The notes: generated by a model not told the origin, from the letters alone. 52,774 nt of DNA from an uncultured Bacteroidota bacterium (GCA_903904855.1 CAIVEH010000098.1:1-52774), one strand, 5' to 3'; counted from the first letter of the stretch, positions 17,164 through 26,950 are shown. Numbers and translations are program-made.

Positions 17164-18828
17164 TTAATGCCCAGCCCCGATACTGCTGTCATAGTCAATA
17201 CCCTGTCTGCGCAATATTCCTTTTACACTCATGGCAAAAACTGCCAGGTAACCAAAGCAGACAACTGTGATCCAGTAAGAATTATGGATACCTATACTCT
17301 TAAGGTCGGCAAGTTTGCCTTGGATTGGAGGGATTATAGCACCACCCAAAATCATCATAATCAGGAATGCAGACCCTTGTGAGGTGAACTTACCCAGACC
17401 AGCTATAGACAGCACAAATATGGCCGGCCACATAATGGAACAGAACAGGCCGCCACTTAGAAAGGCATAGGTAGCTACCTGGCCAGTGGTAAGAATACCA
17501 GTTATCATACACACCATGCCAAGTGAAGCAAACAGCAGTAATGTTTTGGCGGGCTTATCCTGACCGGCATAAAATGCAGCGGCAAGTATGAGCACACAGA
17601 TCACATAAGAGTAGAGTGGTGTAATATCGTTTTGCGCTATTGCATTGACAGCCATTACTACCCCAAAAGCAATAACTGGTACAAGGAAAATAAGTATTGC
17701 CCGGAGCGAAGCAGATGGATTAAAGTTCTTGATGGATCCCGTCCAGCGGCCAACCATAAGGCTACCCCAGTACATGGATATAAAGGGTGCAATCTGCGAT
17801 GAGTTATAACCGCCGAATTTTGGCTCGGCCAGTAAAGCGCCAAGGTTGCTCTGTATTGTTACCTCAACACCTACGTAAGTAAAAATCGCCAGCATGCCCA
17901 GCACAAGCTGCGGGTACTTCATAGCGCCCCAGCCATCACTTTTGCGGTTGGCCAGTGCTAGCGAAATAAGTAATGTGCCAACTATGATGACAAGGCCTGC
18001 TACAAGCCATTTTATGCGGTCCATTTCTATGGCCTGTTTCAGGACAGGATCGGTGGTTTCGACCAGGTAACTCCGGAAGATAGGTATGAAGATGCCAATG
18101 AGCAGGAAGGTCATAATAATAAGGGCGGTAAGTGCCTTAGGCGATTTTTCGGCATCGGTTTCGTATTTTCCTGAGGGCAGTTTTTTGGAAAAGAAAAATA
18201 CAGCAGCAGCCAGTACAAAGAGCGCACCTACGCAGGCATAAAGAATAGTTACTTTACCCAGTCCCAGTGAATTGATCTGGTCATCGCTGGCCCTGGTGGC
18301 ACCAAAGAGCGCCAATGCCACAATGATGGGCCCGATAAAGGTGCCGAATGAATTGATACCACCACCGAGGGTGATACGATTGGCACCTGTCTCGGGAGGG
18401 CCGAGGAGGGCTGCAAACGGATTTGCGGCAGTCTGCTGCAGGGAGAAGCCCAATGCAACTGCAAAAAGCCCTATGAGCATGCCGGGGAATGTGTTGGCAT
18501 TTACGGCAAGTATCATAATAACTGCGCCCATGGCAGAAAACAAAAGGCCATAAACTATACTGTTTTTATACCCCCACCGGGCTATAACATCGCGACCAAA
18601 AAGGGTAGCAATAGCATATAGCATAAGGGCACCTATATAGTAGGCCAGATAAAAAGCAAAATCTATGAGCTGCGACTGAAACTGGTCAAGATGAAAATAA
18701 TGCTTGCAGAAGGGTATAAAAACCCCGTTGCCGGCGGCGATAAAGCCCCAGAAAAAGAAAACGGTAACCAATGTAGAGAGCGCCCCTGAGTTGTTGGCAG
18801 GTGTGGCGGTGGTGGTTTTTTGCTGCAT
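17164..18828 (-). CDS. FucP-type sugar:H+ symporter (MFS)
   Basis: Major facilitator superfamily permease of the FucP/GluP branch, which imports L-fucose, glucose or galactose with protons. Visible family features are [11 protein letters not shown] at the first helix, the [12 protein letters not shown] helix with central aromatic residues, the [12 protein letters not shown] loop, and [28 protein letters not shown]. The frame is open to 18963, but ATG 18828 ([12 protein letters not shown]) starts a normal cytoplasmic N-terminus; the upstream extension is Ile/Ser-rich and unlike the family. At 554 residues it is longer than E. coli FucP (438), with a long middle part between the two six-helix halves. 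No sugar catabolic gene is adjacent, so the substrate is open. Confidence 0.82.
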   Translation of the reverse strand: MQQKTTTATPANNSGALSTLVTVFFFWGFIAAGNGVFIPFCKHYFHLDQFQSQLIDFAFYLAYYIGALMLYAIATLFGRDVIARWGYKNSIVYGLLFSAMGAVIMILAVNANTFPGMLIGLFAVALGFSLQQTAANPFAALLGPPETGANRITLGGGINSFGTFIGPIIVALALFGATRASDDQINSLGLGKVTILYACVGALFVLAAAVFFFSKKLPSGKYETDAEKSPKALTALIIMTFLLIGIFIPIFRSYLVETTDPVLKQAIEMDRIKWLVAGLVIIVGTLLISLALANRKSDGWGAMKYPQLVLGMLAIFTYVGVEVTIQSNLGALLAEPKFGGYNSSQIAPFISMYWGSLMVGRWTGSIKNFNPSASLRAILIFLVPVIAFGVVMAVNAIAQNDITPLYSYVICVLILAAAFYAGQDKPAKTLLLFASLGMVCMITGILTTGQVATYAFLSGGLFCSIMWPAIFVLSIAGLGKFTSQGSAFLIMMILGGAIIPPIQGKLADLKSIGIHNSYWITVVCFGYLAVFAMSVKGILRRQGIDYDSSIGAGH

Positions 18829-19028
18829 AATCTGTTTACGTTGGGAGTAAAATAGGGAGTAATTGTGAATTATTATAATCGTGAAGGATGAATGGGTTTG
18901 GATGAGGGAATGAAGGGGGGTTATAAAGGAAACCGTCTGAATTTGCACAATAATAGTAAGCAAGCAATTTCATTAACTTAGAAACAGTACTCCTTCAAAA
19001 CTGAAATGCTTCTATCCATGATATTCAT

Positions 19029-19301
19029 TTAGCCCATTAGATCTTCATAACCCCGGTGTGTCTTCAGCCAGGCTGCCACAAACGGACAATACACAATCAT
19101 TTTTAAACCCTTCTCCCTGATATGATCCAGAACAAATTGCACCAGCATAACCCCTATACCCTTGCCCCGCCCTGATGCCGGAACATTAGTATGCATCAAT
19201 ACAATACTACCTTTAAGCCAGCGATACTCAAGTGTGGCATATTCGCCATCTGGTAACGCTATCTCAAATCGAAACAGTTTTTTGTTATTTACAACTTCCA
19301 T
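19029..19301 (-). CDS. Small GNAT-type N-acetyltransferase
   Basis: A 90-residue single-domain protein of the short YidJ/COG2388 branch of Gcn5-related acetyltransferases. It has the strand pair LEYRWLKGSIVLMHTNVP, the acetyl-CoA pyrophosphate loop GRGKGIG at about residues 44-50, the helix VMLVQFVLDHIREKG, and the final YCPFVAAWLKTH, a conserved ending for this branch. Substrates of these mini-GNATs are mostly unknown. It lies downstream of phoU on the same strand, separated by a hairpin terminator, so it is probably its own unit. Confidence 0.82.
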   Translation of the reverse strand: MEVVNNKKLFRFEIALPDGEYATLEYRWLKGSIVLMHTNVPASGRGKGIGVMLVQFVLDHIREKGLKMIVYCPFVAAWLKTHRGYEDLMG

Positions 19302-19361
19302 CTGGTATGCAATTGGTCAAATAATCCGGTAAATTTATAGTATTGCATTGTATCAGGCCAC

Positions 19362-19385
19362 AAAAAAACTCCGGAGAACCGGAGT
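19362..19385 (-). terminator. Terminator after phoU
   Basis: On the minus strand ACTCCGG-TTCT-CCGGAGT forms a perfect 7-bp stem with a 4-base loop, followed by seven T residues. It closes the phosphate operon 61 bases after the phoU stop. Confidence 0.85.
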
Positions 19386-19446
19386 CTATAAAAAATGCCG
19401 GGATACACACTAAATACCCGGACACTAATTATCCTATAAATATTAA

Positions 19447-20121
19447 CTATTTTTTGGACTGAACCTGCTCATCATGCTTCAGTACCTTGGCCTCAATATA
19501 AAATATTATCTCCTCAGCAATGTTTTTCGATTGGTCACCCACCCGTTCCAGCTTGCGGATTATTGAAAGTACATAAAGAGAATCACTAAGCACGCTGATA
19601 TCTTCCCTGATACACTCACTTACGTTCCGCATGGCATTGGTATTGATAATATCCAGAGCCTCGTCCCGTTTAAAAATGCTGCGTGCGAGCGTTGTGTTTT
19701 CATTCTCAAAGGCCAACCGGGTATCTGCCAGTATTTTTATTGCATCATCAAACATGGTAACCATATTTGATGCATGTAGCACACTCTGGTTAAAATTGGA
19801 CTCAGTCTCAATAATGTACTTACTGATTCCTTCGGCATAGTCACCTATACGCTCCAGGTTGGTATTTATCTTGAGGACAGCTAGTAGAAACCTCAGGTCG
19901 ATGGCAACAGGACAGTACAAAGCGAAGATATCTTCACAATCCCTGTCCAGCTTAAGTTCAAAGGCGTTTACACGCCGTTCCTTAAGCACCACTTCTCTTG
20001 CCAGGTCGCGGTCAAAATTCACTAATGCATTCCGCGACTTTTTCAGTTGTGATTCCACAAGGTTCCACATACTGATGAGTTCCACTTTTAATGCCTGTAA
20101 TTCATTTTCCAGTTGTGTCAT
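19447..20121 (-). CDS. phoU: Phosphate signalling regulator PhoU
   Basis: PhoU links the PstSCAB transporter to the PhoR kinase and represses the Pho response when phosphate is sufficient. The 224 residues form two similar three-helix bundles. The metal-cluster signatures appear twice: LKINTNLERIGDYAEGI in the first half and IRKLERVGDQSKNIAEE in the second, each with the E-R-(I/V)-GD core. It is the last gene of the pst operon, after pstB with a 145-base gap, and ends with a strong terminator. Residues near the start (ELISMWNLVESQLKKS) fit the usual family N-terminus. Confidence 0.93.
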   Translation of the reverse strand: MTQLENELQALKVELISMWNLVESQLKKSRNALVNFDRDLAREVVLKERRVNAFELKLDRDCEDIFALYCPVAIDLRFLLAVLKINTNLERIGDYAEGISKYIIETESNFNQSVLHASNMVTMFDDAIKILADTRLAFENENTTLARSIFKRDEALDIINTNAMRNVSECIREDISVLSDSLYVLSIIRKLERVGDQSKNIAEEIIFYIEAKVLKHDEQVQSKK

Positions 20122-20266
20122 ATAACTCCGAAATTATGCTTAACGTAATTTTTTTTTCAACCTCTATCAAATAAAATGATCAATTCTTTTCTCAATCTTC
20201 AAGTTATGCCCCAAGCTTAATGCATGGTTCCCTTTCAGGGGACAGGGGCTTATGGTATGAAGTTAC

Positions 20267-21025
20267 TTAACTAAACCTTCCTGTAATATAGTTCTGAGTC
20301 CTTATATCAGTTGGGTTTGTAAACATCTGTTTGGTATCATCAAATTCAACCAGTTCGCCTACATAGAAAAAAGCTGTTTTATCGCTTACCCTTGCAGCCT
20401 GCTGCATATTATGCGTTACAATAATAAGCGTGTAATTCTTCTTCAGTTCATGAAAGAGTTCCTCAACGGTAGAAGTGGAAATAGGATCAAGTGCAGAGGT
20501 GGGCTCATCAAAAAGCAGTACCTCAGGCTCCATAGCCACAGCCCTCGCAATGCAAAGGCGTTGCTGCTGGCCTCCCGAAAGGAAGGAACCCTTCTTGGTG
20601 AGTGAATCCTTTACCTCATTCCATAAAGCTACACGGGATAAGGATAGTTCTACAATCTTATCCTTCTCCGCTTTAGGCAATTTGATACCATTGAGCTTGT
20701 AGCCGGCAATAACGTTATCATAAATGCTGAGATTTGGGAAAGGGTTAGGCCGCTGGAAAACCATCCCGATTTTCAGCCGCACAAAGATGGGGTGCATTTC
20801 CATCACATCCTCGCCATTAAGCATAATTTTGCCCTTGGCAGTTGCTCCCGGAATCAGCTCATGCATGCGGTTGATACCCCTGAGGAAAGTAGTTTTTCCG
20901 CAACCCGACGGGCCCATAACTGCAGTTACAGTATTGCGGGTTATTTCAATGTTTACATTCTTAACAACATGATTGTCTCCGAAGTAAGCATTGTAATCAA
21001 TAGACTTTACAATTGTACTTTCCAT
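20267..21025 (-). CDS. pstB: Phosphate ABC transporter ATPase PstB
   Basis: Cytoplasmic ATPase that powers high-affinity phosphate import through PstC and PstA. Visible motifs are Walker [10 protein letters not shown], the Q-loop region [10 protein letters not shown], the ABC signature [14 protein letters not shown], Walker [14 protein letters not shown] and the H-loop [12 protein letters not shown] after the Q-loop is typical of PstB. The frame is open to 21097, but the ATG at 21025 (MESTIVKS) is chosen because it begins the family N-terminus; upstream codons lie inside pstA. The start overlaps the pstA 3' end by 19 bases, suggesting coupled translation. Confidence 0.95.
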   Translation of the reverse strand: MESTIVKSIDYNAYFGDNHVVKNVNIEITRNTVTAVMGPSGCGKTTFLRGINRMHELIPGATAKGKIMLNGEDVMEMHPIFVRLKIGMVFQRPNPFPNLSIYDNVIAGYKLNGIKLPKAEKDKIVELSLSRVALWNEVKDSLTKKGSFLSGGQQQRLCIARAVAMEPEVLLFDEPTSALDPISTSTVEELFHELKKNYTLIIVTHNMQQAARVSDKTAFFYVGELVEFDDTKQMFTNPTDIRTQNYITGRFS

Positions 21026-21858
21026 TTTCTGGTTATCAGCTTTGTAAATATGTTCAGCAATAAAACGAATATCAGCAGGATACAGGAAGCCCCCCACGCA
21101 AGGTCATGCCAGTCGTTATATGGGCTGGTAGCGTAATTAAATATAAGCAAAGGCAGGCTTTGCATAGGTTTTAATACGTTGCCGGATAAATAGGGATTAC
21201 CAAATGCTGTAAATAGCAATGGCGCTGTTTCGCCAGCTATCCTTGCCACAGAAAGCATTACGCCTGAAAGAATGCCGCTAATGCCGCACGGAATAATAAC
21301 TTTAAGAATAACCCTATGAAAAGGCATACCTAGTGCATAAGCTGCCTCACGAAGTGAATCAGGCAGCATTAGCAATGTTTCTTCGGTAGACCGGATGATA
21401 ATTGGCAGCATCATTATAGCCAGAGCTGCGCTACCAGAGAGGGCAGAAAATCCACCTAAAGGCTTTACAAGCCAGAAGTATGCGACAATGCCTATTACAA
21501 TTGACGGAACACCCTGCAAAATATCAACACATAAGCGACTCCAATAAGCCAGTTTGCTAGTTTTATTTTCACTGAGGTATATGCCGCAGAGTATACCAAA
21601 CGGTATGGCAATGACTGAGGCGCAACCAATAATGATCATACTTCCAAGTAAAGCATTGGCAACACCACCACCAGCCTCACCAACGGGTTTTGGCAGATTG
21701 GTAATAAAATGCCAGTTGATTTTGGTGATACCAGCCTGAATAATATAAATAAGTATAAAGATAAGAGGAACAACACATGCAAATGCCAGCCCGACAGTGA
21801 GGGCCTGGAATCCGGTGCTTTTTCCAATCCTGAACTTTACATTCGATTGCGCTTGCAT
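21007..21858 (-). CDS. pstA: Phosphate ABC transporter permease PstA
   Basis: One of two inner-membrane channel subunits of the Pst importer. The 283 residues contain six hydrophobic helices and the ABC permease coupling loop near [20 protein letters not shown], with [14 protein letters not shown] and the [13 protein letters not shown] segment that is characteristic of PstA. It lies 5 bases after pstC and overlaps pstB by 19 bases. Confidence 0.95.
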   Translation of the reverse strand: MQAQSNVKFRIGKSTGFQALTVGLAFACVVPLIFILIYIIQAGITKINWHFITNLPKPVGEAGGGVANALLGSMIIIGCASVIAIPFGILCGIYLSENKTSKLAYWSRLCVDILQGVPSIVIGIVAYFWLVKPLGGFSALSGSAALAIMMLPIIIRSTEETLLMLPDSLREAAYALGMPFHRVILKVIIPCGISGILSGVMLSVARIAGETAPLLFTAFGNPYLSGNVLKPMQSLPLLIFNYATSPYNDWHDLAWGASCILLIFVLLLNIFTKLITRKWKVQL

Positions 21859-21863
21859 AAATA

Positions 21864-22853
21864 TTAATTTGTAAACTGCTTGGTTAGCCTTTTTCCGATG
21901 AGATTGATTACTACAGTTACCAGGAAAAGAACAAGGCCTAGTTCGATCAGCGCTGAAAGGTATACGGGATGATCGGCTTCAGTAAATTCATTGGCTATAA
22001 CACTGGCCATAGTGTTGCCAGGAGCAAAAATACTTTTAGGAATCAGGGTTGTATTACCTATCACCATCGTTACAGCCATAGTCTCGCCCAGCGCCCTTCC
22101 CAAGGATAAAAGGATTCCTGCAAACAGGCCCGATTTGGTATAAGGCAATATAACGCTCCTGATCACTTCCCAGCGGGTAGCGCCAAGTGAATATGCTGCT
22201 TCCTTCAGGTTAGCAGGTACCATTTTAATCATCGACTGCCCCAGAGATGCAGCATAAGGGATGATCATAATTGCCAGTATGAGTGAGGAGGTAAAAATAC
22301 CAAGGCCAACAGGGGCCACACCGATCTTAGTTTCAAAACTCCTTACAATAGGCACTAAAACAGCAAGACCCCAGAAACCATATATTACTGAAGGCACAGC
22401 AGCAATCAGCTCAACCGTATTCTTAAGCAGGTTTGGTAACCAACCTTTAGGATAATACTCCCCAAGGAAAATAGCTACCGCGAATGAAAATGGGATAGAA
22501 ATAAATAAGGCCAGGAATGATGTAAGAATAGTACCAAGTATAAACGGATAGGCGCCGAAAATGTCTCTTACAGGGTCCCATGTTTTGCCCCACAGATATC
22601 CTATTCCCGATGCCTTAACAGACAATACAGACTGCAGGATAAGTGTAAGCATAATACCCAACACCAGTACCACTGTTGCCAGAGCTACAAGAATTATAGT
22701 TTTCCTGAAAACATTCTCGGCCTTTATCTGGCGATGCGAACGCTTGATTCTTTTAATACCCTTCACAGCATCACGGATTTTGGCAGAAGTAATTACCCGT
22801 CCCAGGATGTTCTCGGGACGGGTAATCAGATTATTATCAACAGTAGTTTCCAT
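21864..22853 (-). CDS. pstC: Phosphate ABC transporter permease PstC
   Basis: The second inner-membrane channel subunit, 329 residues. An N-terminal cytoplasmic stretch of ~50 basic residues precedes six helices. Signatures include WDPVRDIFGAYPFILGT, the AAVPSVIYGFWGL helix, and the coupling loop KEAAYSLGATRWEVIRSVILP. GRALGETMAVTMVIGN is a hallmark of PstC. It begins 17 bases after pstS in the same operon. Confidence 0.95.
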   Translation of the reverse strand: METTVDNNLITRPENILGRVITSAKIRDAVKGIKRIKRSHRQIKAENVFRKTIILVALATVVLVLGIMLTLILQSVLSVKASGIGYLWGKTWDPVRDIFGAYPFILGTILTSFLALFISIPFSFAVAIFLGEYYPKGWLPNLLKNTVELIAAVPSVIYGFWGLAVLVPIVRSFETKIGVAPVGLGIFTSSLILAIMIIPYAASLGQSMIKMVPANLKEAAYSLGATRWEVIRSVILPYTKSGLFAGILLSLGRALGETMAVTMVIGNTTLIPKSIFAPGNTMASVIANEFTEADHPVYLSALIELGLVLFLVTVVINLIGKRLTKQFTN

Positions 22854-22870
22854 TATTTTCTTATTGCAGA

Positions 22871-23962
22871 TTATTGCAAAACCGGTTTACCATCATAGGT
22901 AACTGATTTCAGGATAGCATCGCCAACAGCAACTGCTTTGGCAGAAAGAGGAGCATAATTGAGCGCTCCGCTATACTGTTGTCCGTCGTGGATCATCCAT
23001 TGAACCAGTTTCAACATTTTGGTAACCTTATCAAGGCTGCGGTCGTTATACTTCTGCTCTTTGTAGACCAATATCCAGGAAAGACCTGAAATCGGGTAGC
23101 CATCAGGAGCATCAGTATTTGTGAGTGATACTTTACCATCAGCCGGGATTTCAATATTGGCAGCAGCAGTAACACTTGATATGCTTGGCAGGATAAAATT
23201 GCCAGCCTTGTTCTTCAGTTTACCATAAGCCATATTGTTCTGGCAGGCATAAGCCAACTCAACATAACCAATGCCACCAGGAGTTTGCTTAACACCACCT
23301 GCAACACCCTCATTTCCTTTTCCACCAAGACCAACAGGCCAGTTTACAGCAGAACCTTTACCAACTTTTGTTTCCCAATCCTTGCTAACCTTGCAGAGAT
23401 AAGTAGTAAAGATGTTAGTAGTACCACTGCCATCAGAACGGTGAGAAACCTGGATATCAGTTGAAGGAAGTTTTACACCTTTATTGATTTCAGCAATTTT
23501 AGGATCATTCCATTTCTTGATTTCACCAAGGAAAATGGCTGCAACTACTTCAGGAGTAAAATTTAATGTATCCTTCAGGTCCGGCAGGTTATAACTGATA
23601 ACCACTGCGCCTGCTGTAGCAGGGATATGAACTGCAGGTGCAGAAAGAGCTGAATCCTGTTTGCCGTTCAATGGTGCATCAGAAGCTCCGAAATCAACAG
23701 TTTTAGCTGTAAGCTGCTGGATACCACCACCAGAACCAATAGACTGATAATTTACTTTCAGGCCATTGCTCTTGTTGTATTCAGAGAACATCTTTGAATA
23801 TAAAGGGTTAGGGAATGTAGCGCCTGCACCCAGAATGGTATTGTCAGTTGTGTCCGATTTTGAGGCTGTTCCTGAACCACTGCCATTACAGCTTGTAAGC
23901 ATAAGTCCGCCCGATACTACTATCGCGATTGCGGATAAAGCCAGTTTGTTTACAATTTTCAT
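22871..23962 (-). CDS. pstS: Phosphate-binding protein PstS (lipoprotein)
   Basis: Periplasmic phosphate receptor that delivers phosphate to PstCA. The N-terminus is a lipoprotein signal with lipobox LTSC (Cys at about residue 25), so it is membrane-anchored. Phosphate-binding motifs are visible: GAGATFPNPLYSKMF near the start, GSGGGIQQL, FGASDAPL, and SHRSDGSGTTNIFTTYL, where the Ser/Arg/Asp residues contact phosphate. At 363 residues it is normal for the family. It sits between the porin and pstC with gaps of 36 and 17 bases. Confidence 0.95.
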   Translation of the reverse strand: MKIVNKLALSAIAIVVSGGLMLTSCNGSGSGTASKSDTTDNTILGAGATFPNPLYSKMFSEYNKSNGLKVNYQSIGSGGGIQQLTAKTVDFGASDAPLNGKQDSALSAPAVHIPATAGAVVISYNLPDLKDTLNFTPEVVAAIFLGEIKKWNDPKIAEINKGVKLPSTDIQVSHRSDGSGTTNIFTTYLCKVSKDWETKVGKGSAVNWPVGLGGKGNEGVAGGVKQTPGGIGYVELAYACQNNMAYGKLKNKAGNFILPSISSVTAAANIEIPADGKVSLTNTDAPDGYPISGLSWILVYKEQKYNDRSLDKVTKMLKLVQWMIHDGQQYSGALNYAPLSAKAVAVGDAILKSVTYDGKPVLQ

Positions 23963-23998
23963 AATTATTTGTTTTGCGGGTAATTCATACCCTTGTTA

Positions 23999-25345
23999 TT
24001 ATTTTCCGTAGATGTAGTAGAAAGTCAAACGATAAACTGCATCTGTACCTTTAATACCATTTACGTTGCCGTTCATTGAAGCATATGTAGTATTGGCAGA
24101 GTTTTTACCAGTTACATCCAGACCGCTGTTGTATGTATTCATCCAGATGTTTGGCATGATGTGTACATTTTTGATCGGAGTGTAATCAATACCAAAAGTT
24201 GCAAACATTTCTTTAGTAGTTGGCTCATACTGTGAAGTCGATGCAGAATAACTCTTTGTATTTTTATCGCTTGCAATATTGCTCAGATTACCTGTTGGGT
24301 CGTAATTATCAAAACGTGCAAAGAAGCCCAATTTCTCAGGAGTGATACGACCTTTTGCAAATACAGAAACACCCATTGCAGAAGTGGTACGGTAATAAGT
24401 ATAACCATCCTTGCCCGTAACTGCAACATCACCCATCAAAGTATTCATAAACACTTCAGCGCCTGCAGTGAATTTTTTACCAGCATAAGCAACAAATAAT
24501 TTTGTCAAATTGCGGTCGAAGTATCTTGGACCATTAAAACCCTTTACATAAGTACCCCAAGCCTGTTTTGTATAATCCTGGTAAAGATCAACGATGATTT
24601 TCCTGTTAGCAAACTTAGCCCATACGTCACCATAGAAGGATTTGAACATATCACTTTCTGGTTTAGCACCCTGGCCGTTACCAACCATTACAACATAGCC
24701 GAAGTTTCCTTTGTTGTCAAATTTACCCTGAAGACAAGCGCCGAAATCATAAGAAGTAGTACGGCGCGTATCCGTAATAGTCCTTTCAATAGCACGGTAA
24801 CCCCAAACTTCCTCTGAAGCCATACCACTTCCGTTTTTAGCAAAAGTTGGAGTAGCTGTTTGTCCGAAAATCAAATCGGCATTCTTATAGATGTTTTTCC
24901 AACGGATATTTGCCAGTTTTACATAAGGAGCGAACTTATTATTTACCAGAACATCTCCGTTATTACCTAATGCTAATGTTCCTGCTGTAGAACCTGAAGG
25001 AGTAGATGTAGCATTTGCCTTCTGGCCTAAAACGCCTGCAGCCCAATCATCTTCTGCCGCAAGCAAAAATTCTGCTGAAAACTTAGCACTGATGTTATAA
25101 TCATAACCCAGATAAATACGACGCCATTGAAAAACATTGCTGTTTAAAGGAACGTTTGTGTATTGGTTAGAACCACCACGGTTAGCTTCATCGCTACCAC
25201 CTTTATAAGCGTAGTCGCCAAAAGCATAACCCCACAATTTACCGCTTGGTTTGAAGGTTGAATCGGCTGTTTGTGCAGTAGCAGAGCCTGCAACCATTAA
25301 AAAAAGAGAGCAATAAATGCTGATCTTAGTAAAAGTTTTTCTCAT
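23999..25345 (-). CDS. Outer-membrane porin heading the pst operon
   Basis: The protein (448 residues from ATG 25345) begins with a signal peptide ending GSATAQ and continues as amphipathic strands with aromatic girdles, e.g. FQWRRIYLGYDYNISAKFSAEFLLAAE. It ends in the aromatic-rich LTFYYIYGK typical of a barrel terminus. It resembles the phosphate-selective porin O/P-like group. Its place at the head of pstSCAB-phoU argues for phosphate entry across the outer membrane. The frame is open nine codons further up (25372), but MRKTFTK fits the signal peptide better and leaves the promoter region free. The 11-bp repeats upstream suggest Pho control. Specificity is inferred from context only. Confidence 0.78.
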   Translation of the reverse strand: MRKTFTKISIYCSLFLMVAGSATAQTADSTFKPSGKLWGYAFGDYAYKGGSDEANRGGSNQYTNVPLNSNVFQWRRIYLGYDYNISAKFSAEFLLAAEDDWAAGVLGQKANATSTPSGSTAGTLALGNNGDVLVNNKFAPYVKLANIRWKNIYKNADLIFGQTATPTFAKNGSGMASEEVWGYRAIERTITDTRRTTSYDFGACLQGKFDNKGNFGYVVMVGNGQGAKPESDMFKSFYGDVWAKFANRKIIVDLYQDYTKQAWGTYVKGFNGPRYFDRNLTKLFVAYAGKKFTAGAEVFMNTLMGDVAVTGKDGYTYYRTTSAMGVSVFAKGRITPEKLGFFARFDNYDPTGNLSNIASDKNTKSYSASTSQYEPTTKEMFATFGIDYTPIKNVHIMPNIWMNTYNSGLDVTGKNSANTTYASMNGNVNGIKGTDAVYRLTFYYIYGK

Positions 25346-25390
25346 TGCGTGTGTTTGTTTTAATTTGTGCACAAAGGAAATAATAGCCTA

Positions 25391-25434
25391 TTACGCCAAT
25401 GTTACGCCAATATTAATTTAATGTTAACTCGCTA
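25391..25434 (-). promoter_or_regulatory. 11-bp phased direct repeats, Pho-box-like, with promoter
   Basis: Four consecutive 11-bp units each begin with TTA on the plus strand: TTACGCCAATG, TTACGCCAATA, TTAATTTAATG and TTAACTCGCTA. The first two differ in one base. An 11-bp period is that of PhoB/OmpR-family tandem binding sites. On the minus strand the ATTG inside the unit nearest the gene is followed 17 bases later by TTCCTTTG (near TAnnTTTG), so the repeats overlap the likely -33 element, 46-89 bases ahead of the porin ATG. No PhoB/PhoR pair was recognised in this window. Confidence 0.6.
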
Positions 25435-25628
25435 AATTTTTAATTTTCATGCGTGTAATTTCATCTTTATAGTCTTTTAAAGATTATTACTTTATGTCTT
25501 TATGAAGCAATTAATCAGCATGTTTCCCAAATCCATACTTTTAGTTAATCTGGTAACATTACTTAACTTCAATGATCAAAATGACAATGGCCGATGAATT
25601 TTCCAGGTCATTATAAAGAGGAAAACTT

Positions 25629-26240
25629 ATGAATTTGACCATTTTTACTGACGACAGGCTACTTGAGGAGATCATAAAATATACGAGGGTCAAGGCCTTA
25701 AAAAAGGATTCAATAGTCATAAATTCAGGAGATGAAGTATTTTTTGTACCGATTGTGCAAACAGGCGTACTGCGCATAGTGAGGCAGAATGAAGATGGAA
25801 AGGAAATTTTCCTTTATCACCTTTACCCCGGCCAGACCTGTGCTATGGCCATTAATTGCTGCCAGGCACATAAAAAAAGCATGGTTAAAGCAATTGCCGA
25901 GGAGGATAGTGAAATATTGCAGGTACCTGTGAATATGGTGGAAGAGTGGTTTAAATACCCCGAATGGAAGACCTTCATCAACAGTACGTATGGAAGCAGG
26001 TTTGCAGAATTGATAGAAGTTATAGACCTGATAGCATTCAGCAATATGGATAAGCAGGTGCTGCATTACCTGCAGAAGCGTGCAAAAGCTTGCGGAAGTA
26101 ATGCATTGGTAATCACACATCAGCAGATAGCAGATGAATTGCATACACATCGTGAAGCGGTTAGTAGGTTACTGAGAACTATGGAGCAAAAGGATATTTT
26201 AAGGCTGGGTAGAAATACGATTGAGTTACTTCACGATTGA
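25629..26240 (+). CDS. Crp/Fnr-family transcription regulator, copy 1
   Basis: A 203-residue regulator with an N-terminal cyclic-nucleotide-binding-like beta-roll (VRQNEDGKEIFLYHLYPGQTC) and a C-terminal winged helix whose recognition helix is THREAVSRLLRTMEQK. The usual cAMP-contact residues are not evident, and a vicinal Cys pair (NCC, about residues 76-78) follows the beta-roll. Members of this Bacteroidota branch commonly carry that CC pair, so redox or persulfide sensing is conceivable but unproven. It is divergent from the pst operon and heads a region of rhodanese and thioredoxin genes. A purine-rich AGAGG lies ahead of the ATG. Confidence 0.88.
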   Translation: MNLTIFTDDRLLEEIIKYTRVKALKKDSIVINSGDEVFFVPIVQTGVLRIVRQNEDGKEIFLYHLYPGQTCAMAINCCQAHKKSMVKAIAEEDSEILQVPVNMVEEWFKYPEWKTFINSTYGSRFAELIEVIDLIAFSNMDKQVLHYLQKRAKACGSNALVITHQQIADELHTHREAVSRLLRTMEQKDILRLGRNTIELLHD

Positions 26241-26285
26241 CAAATACTTATTTCAATGAAATCGTGCTGATTTTATTCTGAAGAT

Positions 26286-26293
26286 TAACTTTG
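26286..26293 (+). promoter_or_regulatory. -7 box TAACTTTG of the second Crp/Fnr gene
   Basis: An exact TAnnTTTG match lies 39 bases ahead of ATG 26333. It overlaps the alternative TTG start at 26291 and so excludes that start if used. The second regulator therefore probably has its own transcript. Confidence 0.5.
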
Positions 26294-26332
26294 AACATTC
26301 AGGACCTGCCATTTAACGGTAGGAATATAATC

Positions 26333-26950
26333 ATGCTGGTCAATAAGCCAATATTTTCAGATCCAATCCTGGCAGATGAAATCAACCGATACGGCAAAAC
26401 AAAATCAGTTAAAAAAGATGCTGTAATCATGTCACCAGGCGATAATGTATTTTTTCTGCCAATTGTGATGCAAGGGGTATTTCGGATCATCAGGCAAAAT
26501 GCAGAGGGTAAAGAAATTTTTCTCTATCACCTTTACCATGGGCAGACCTGCGCAATAACTGTAAATTGCTGCCTGGAACACAAAAAGAGCAGTATAAAGG
26601 CTATTGCTGAAATGGACACTGAGGTATTGTTGATTCCCGGCAATATGGTAGATGAATGGTTCCGGTTTCCTGAATGGCGGAATTATATCAATAGTACCTT
26701 CAGCAAACAATTTCTGGAACTTATAGAAGTAATTGACCTTATTGCCTTCAGCAATATGGACCGGCAAGTGCTTCATTACCTTCAGGAGCGGGCAAAAGCT
26801 ACCAATGTGAAAGTTATAAGCATTACCCACCAGGAAATTGCAGATGAATTTCATACGCACCGGGAAGCGATCAGCAGGTTGCTGAGGACCATGGAACAAA
26901 AGAACCTGGTAAAGCTGGGAAGAAATACGATAGAACTTTTTGGCAGTTAG
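26333..26950 (+). CDS. Crp/Fnr-family transcription regulator, copy 2
   Basis: A close paralogue of the preceding regulator, alignable end to end without large gaps (205 residues from ATG 26333). Shared landmarks are EIFLYHLY-GQTCA, NCC-x-x-HKKS, the dimer helix IEVIDLIAFSNMD-QVLHYLQ-RAKA, and the recognition helix THREA(V/I)SRLLRTMEQK. The recognition helices are almost identical, so the two proteins should bind the same or very similar DNA sites, while the sensory domains have diverged. A 14-bp perfect palindrome touches its stop codon. The frame is open to TTG 26291, but the -7 box there makes ATG 26333 preferable. Confidence 0.88.
   Translation: MLVNKPIFSDPILADEINRYGKTKSVKKDAVIMSPGDNVFFLPIVMQGVFRIIRQNAEGKEIFLYHLYHGQTCAITVNCCLEHKKSSIKAIAEMDTEVLLIPGNMVDEWFRFPEWRNYINSTFSKQFLELIEVIDLIAFSNMDRQVLHYLQERAKATNVKVISITHQEIADEFHTHREAISRLLRTMEQKNLVKLGRNTIELFGS

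Noticed and set aside
20122-20266. Small RNA or extra gene between pstB and phoU
   Set aside because: Only a weak GTCCCC/GGGAAC hairpin is seen in 145 bases, without promoter box or T-run.
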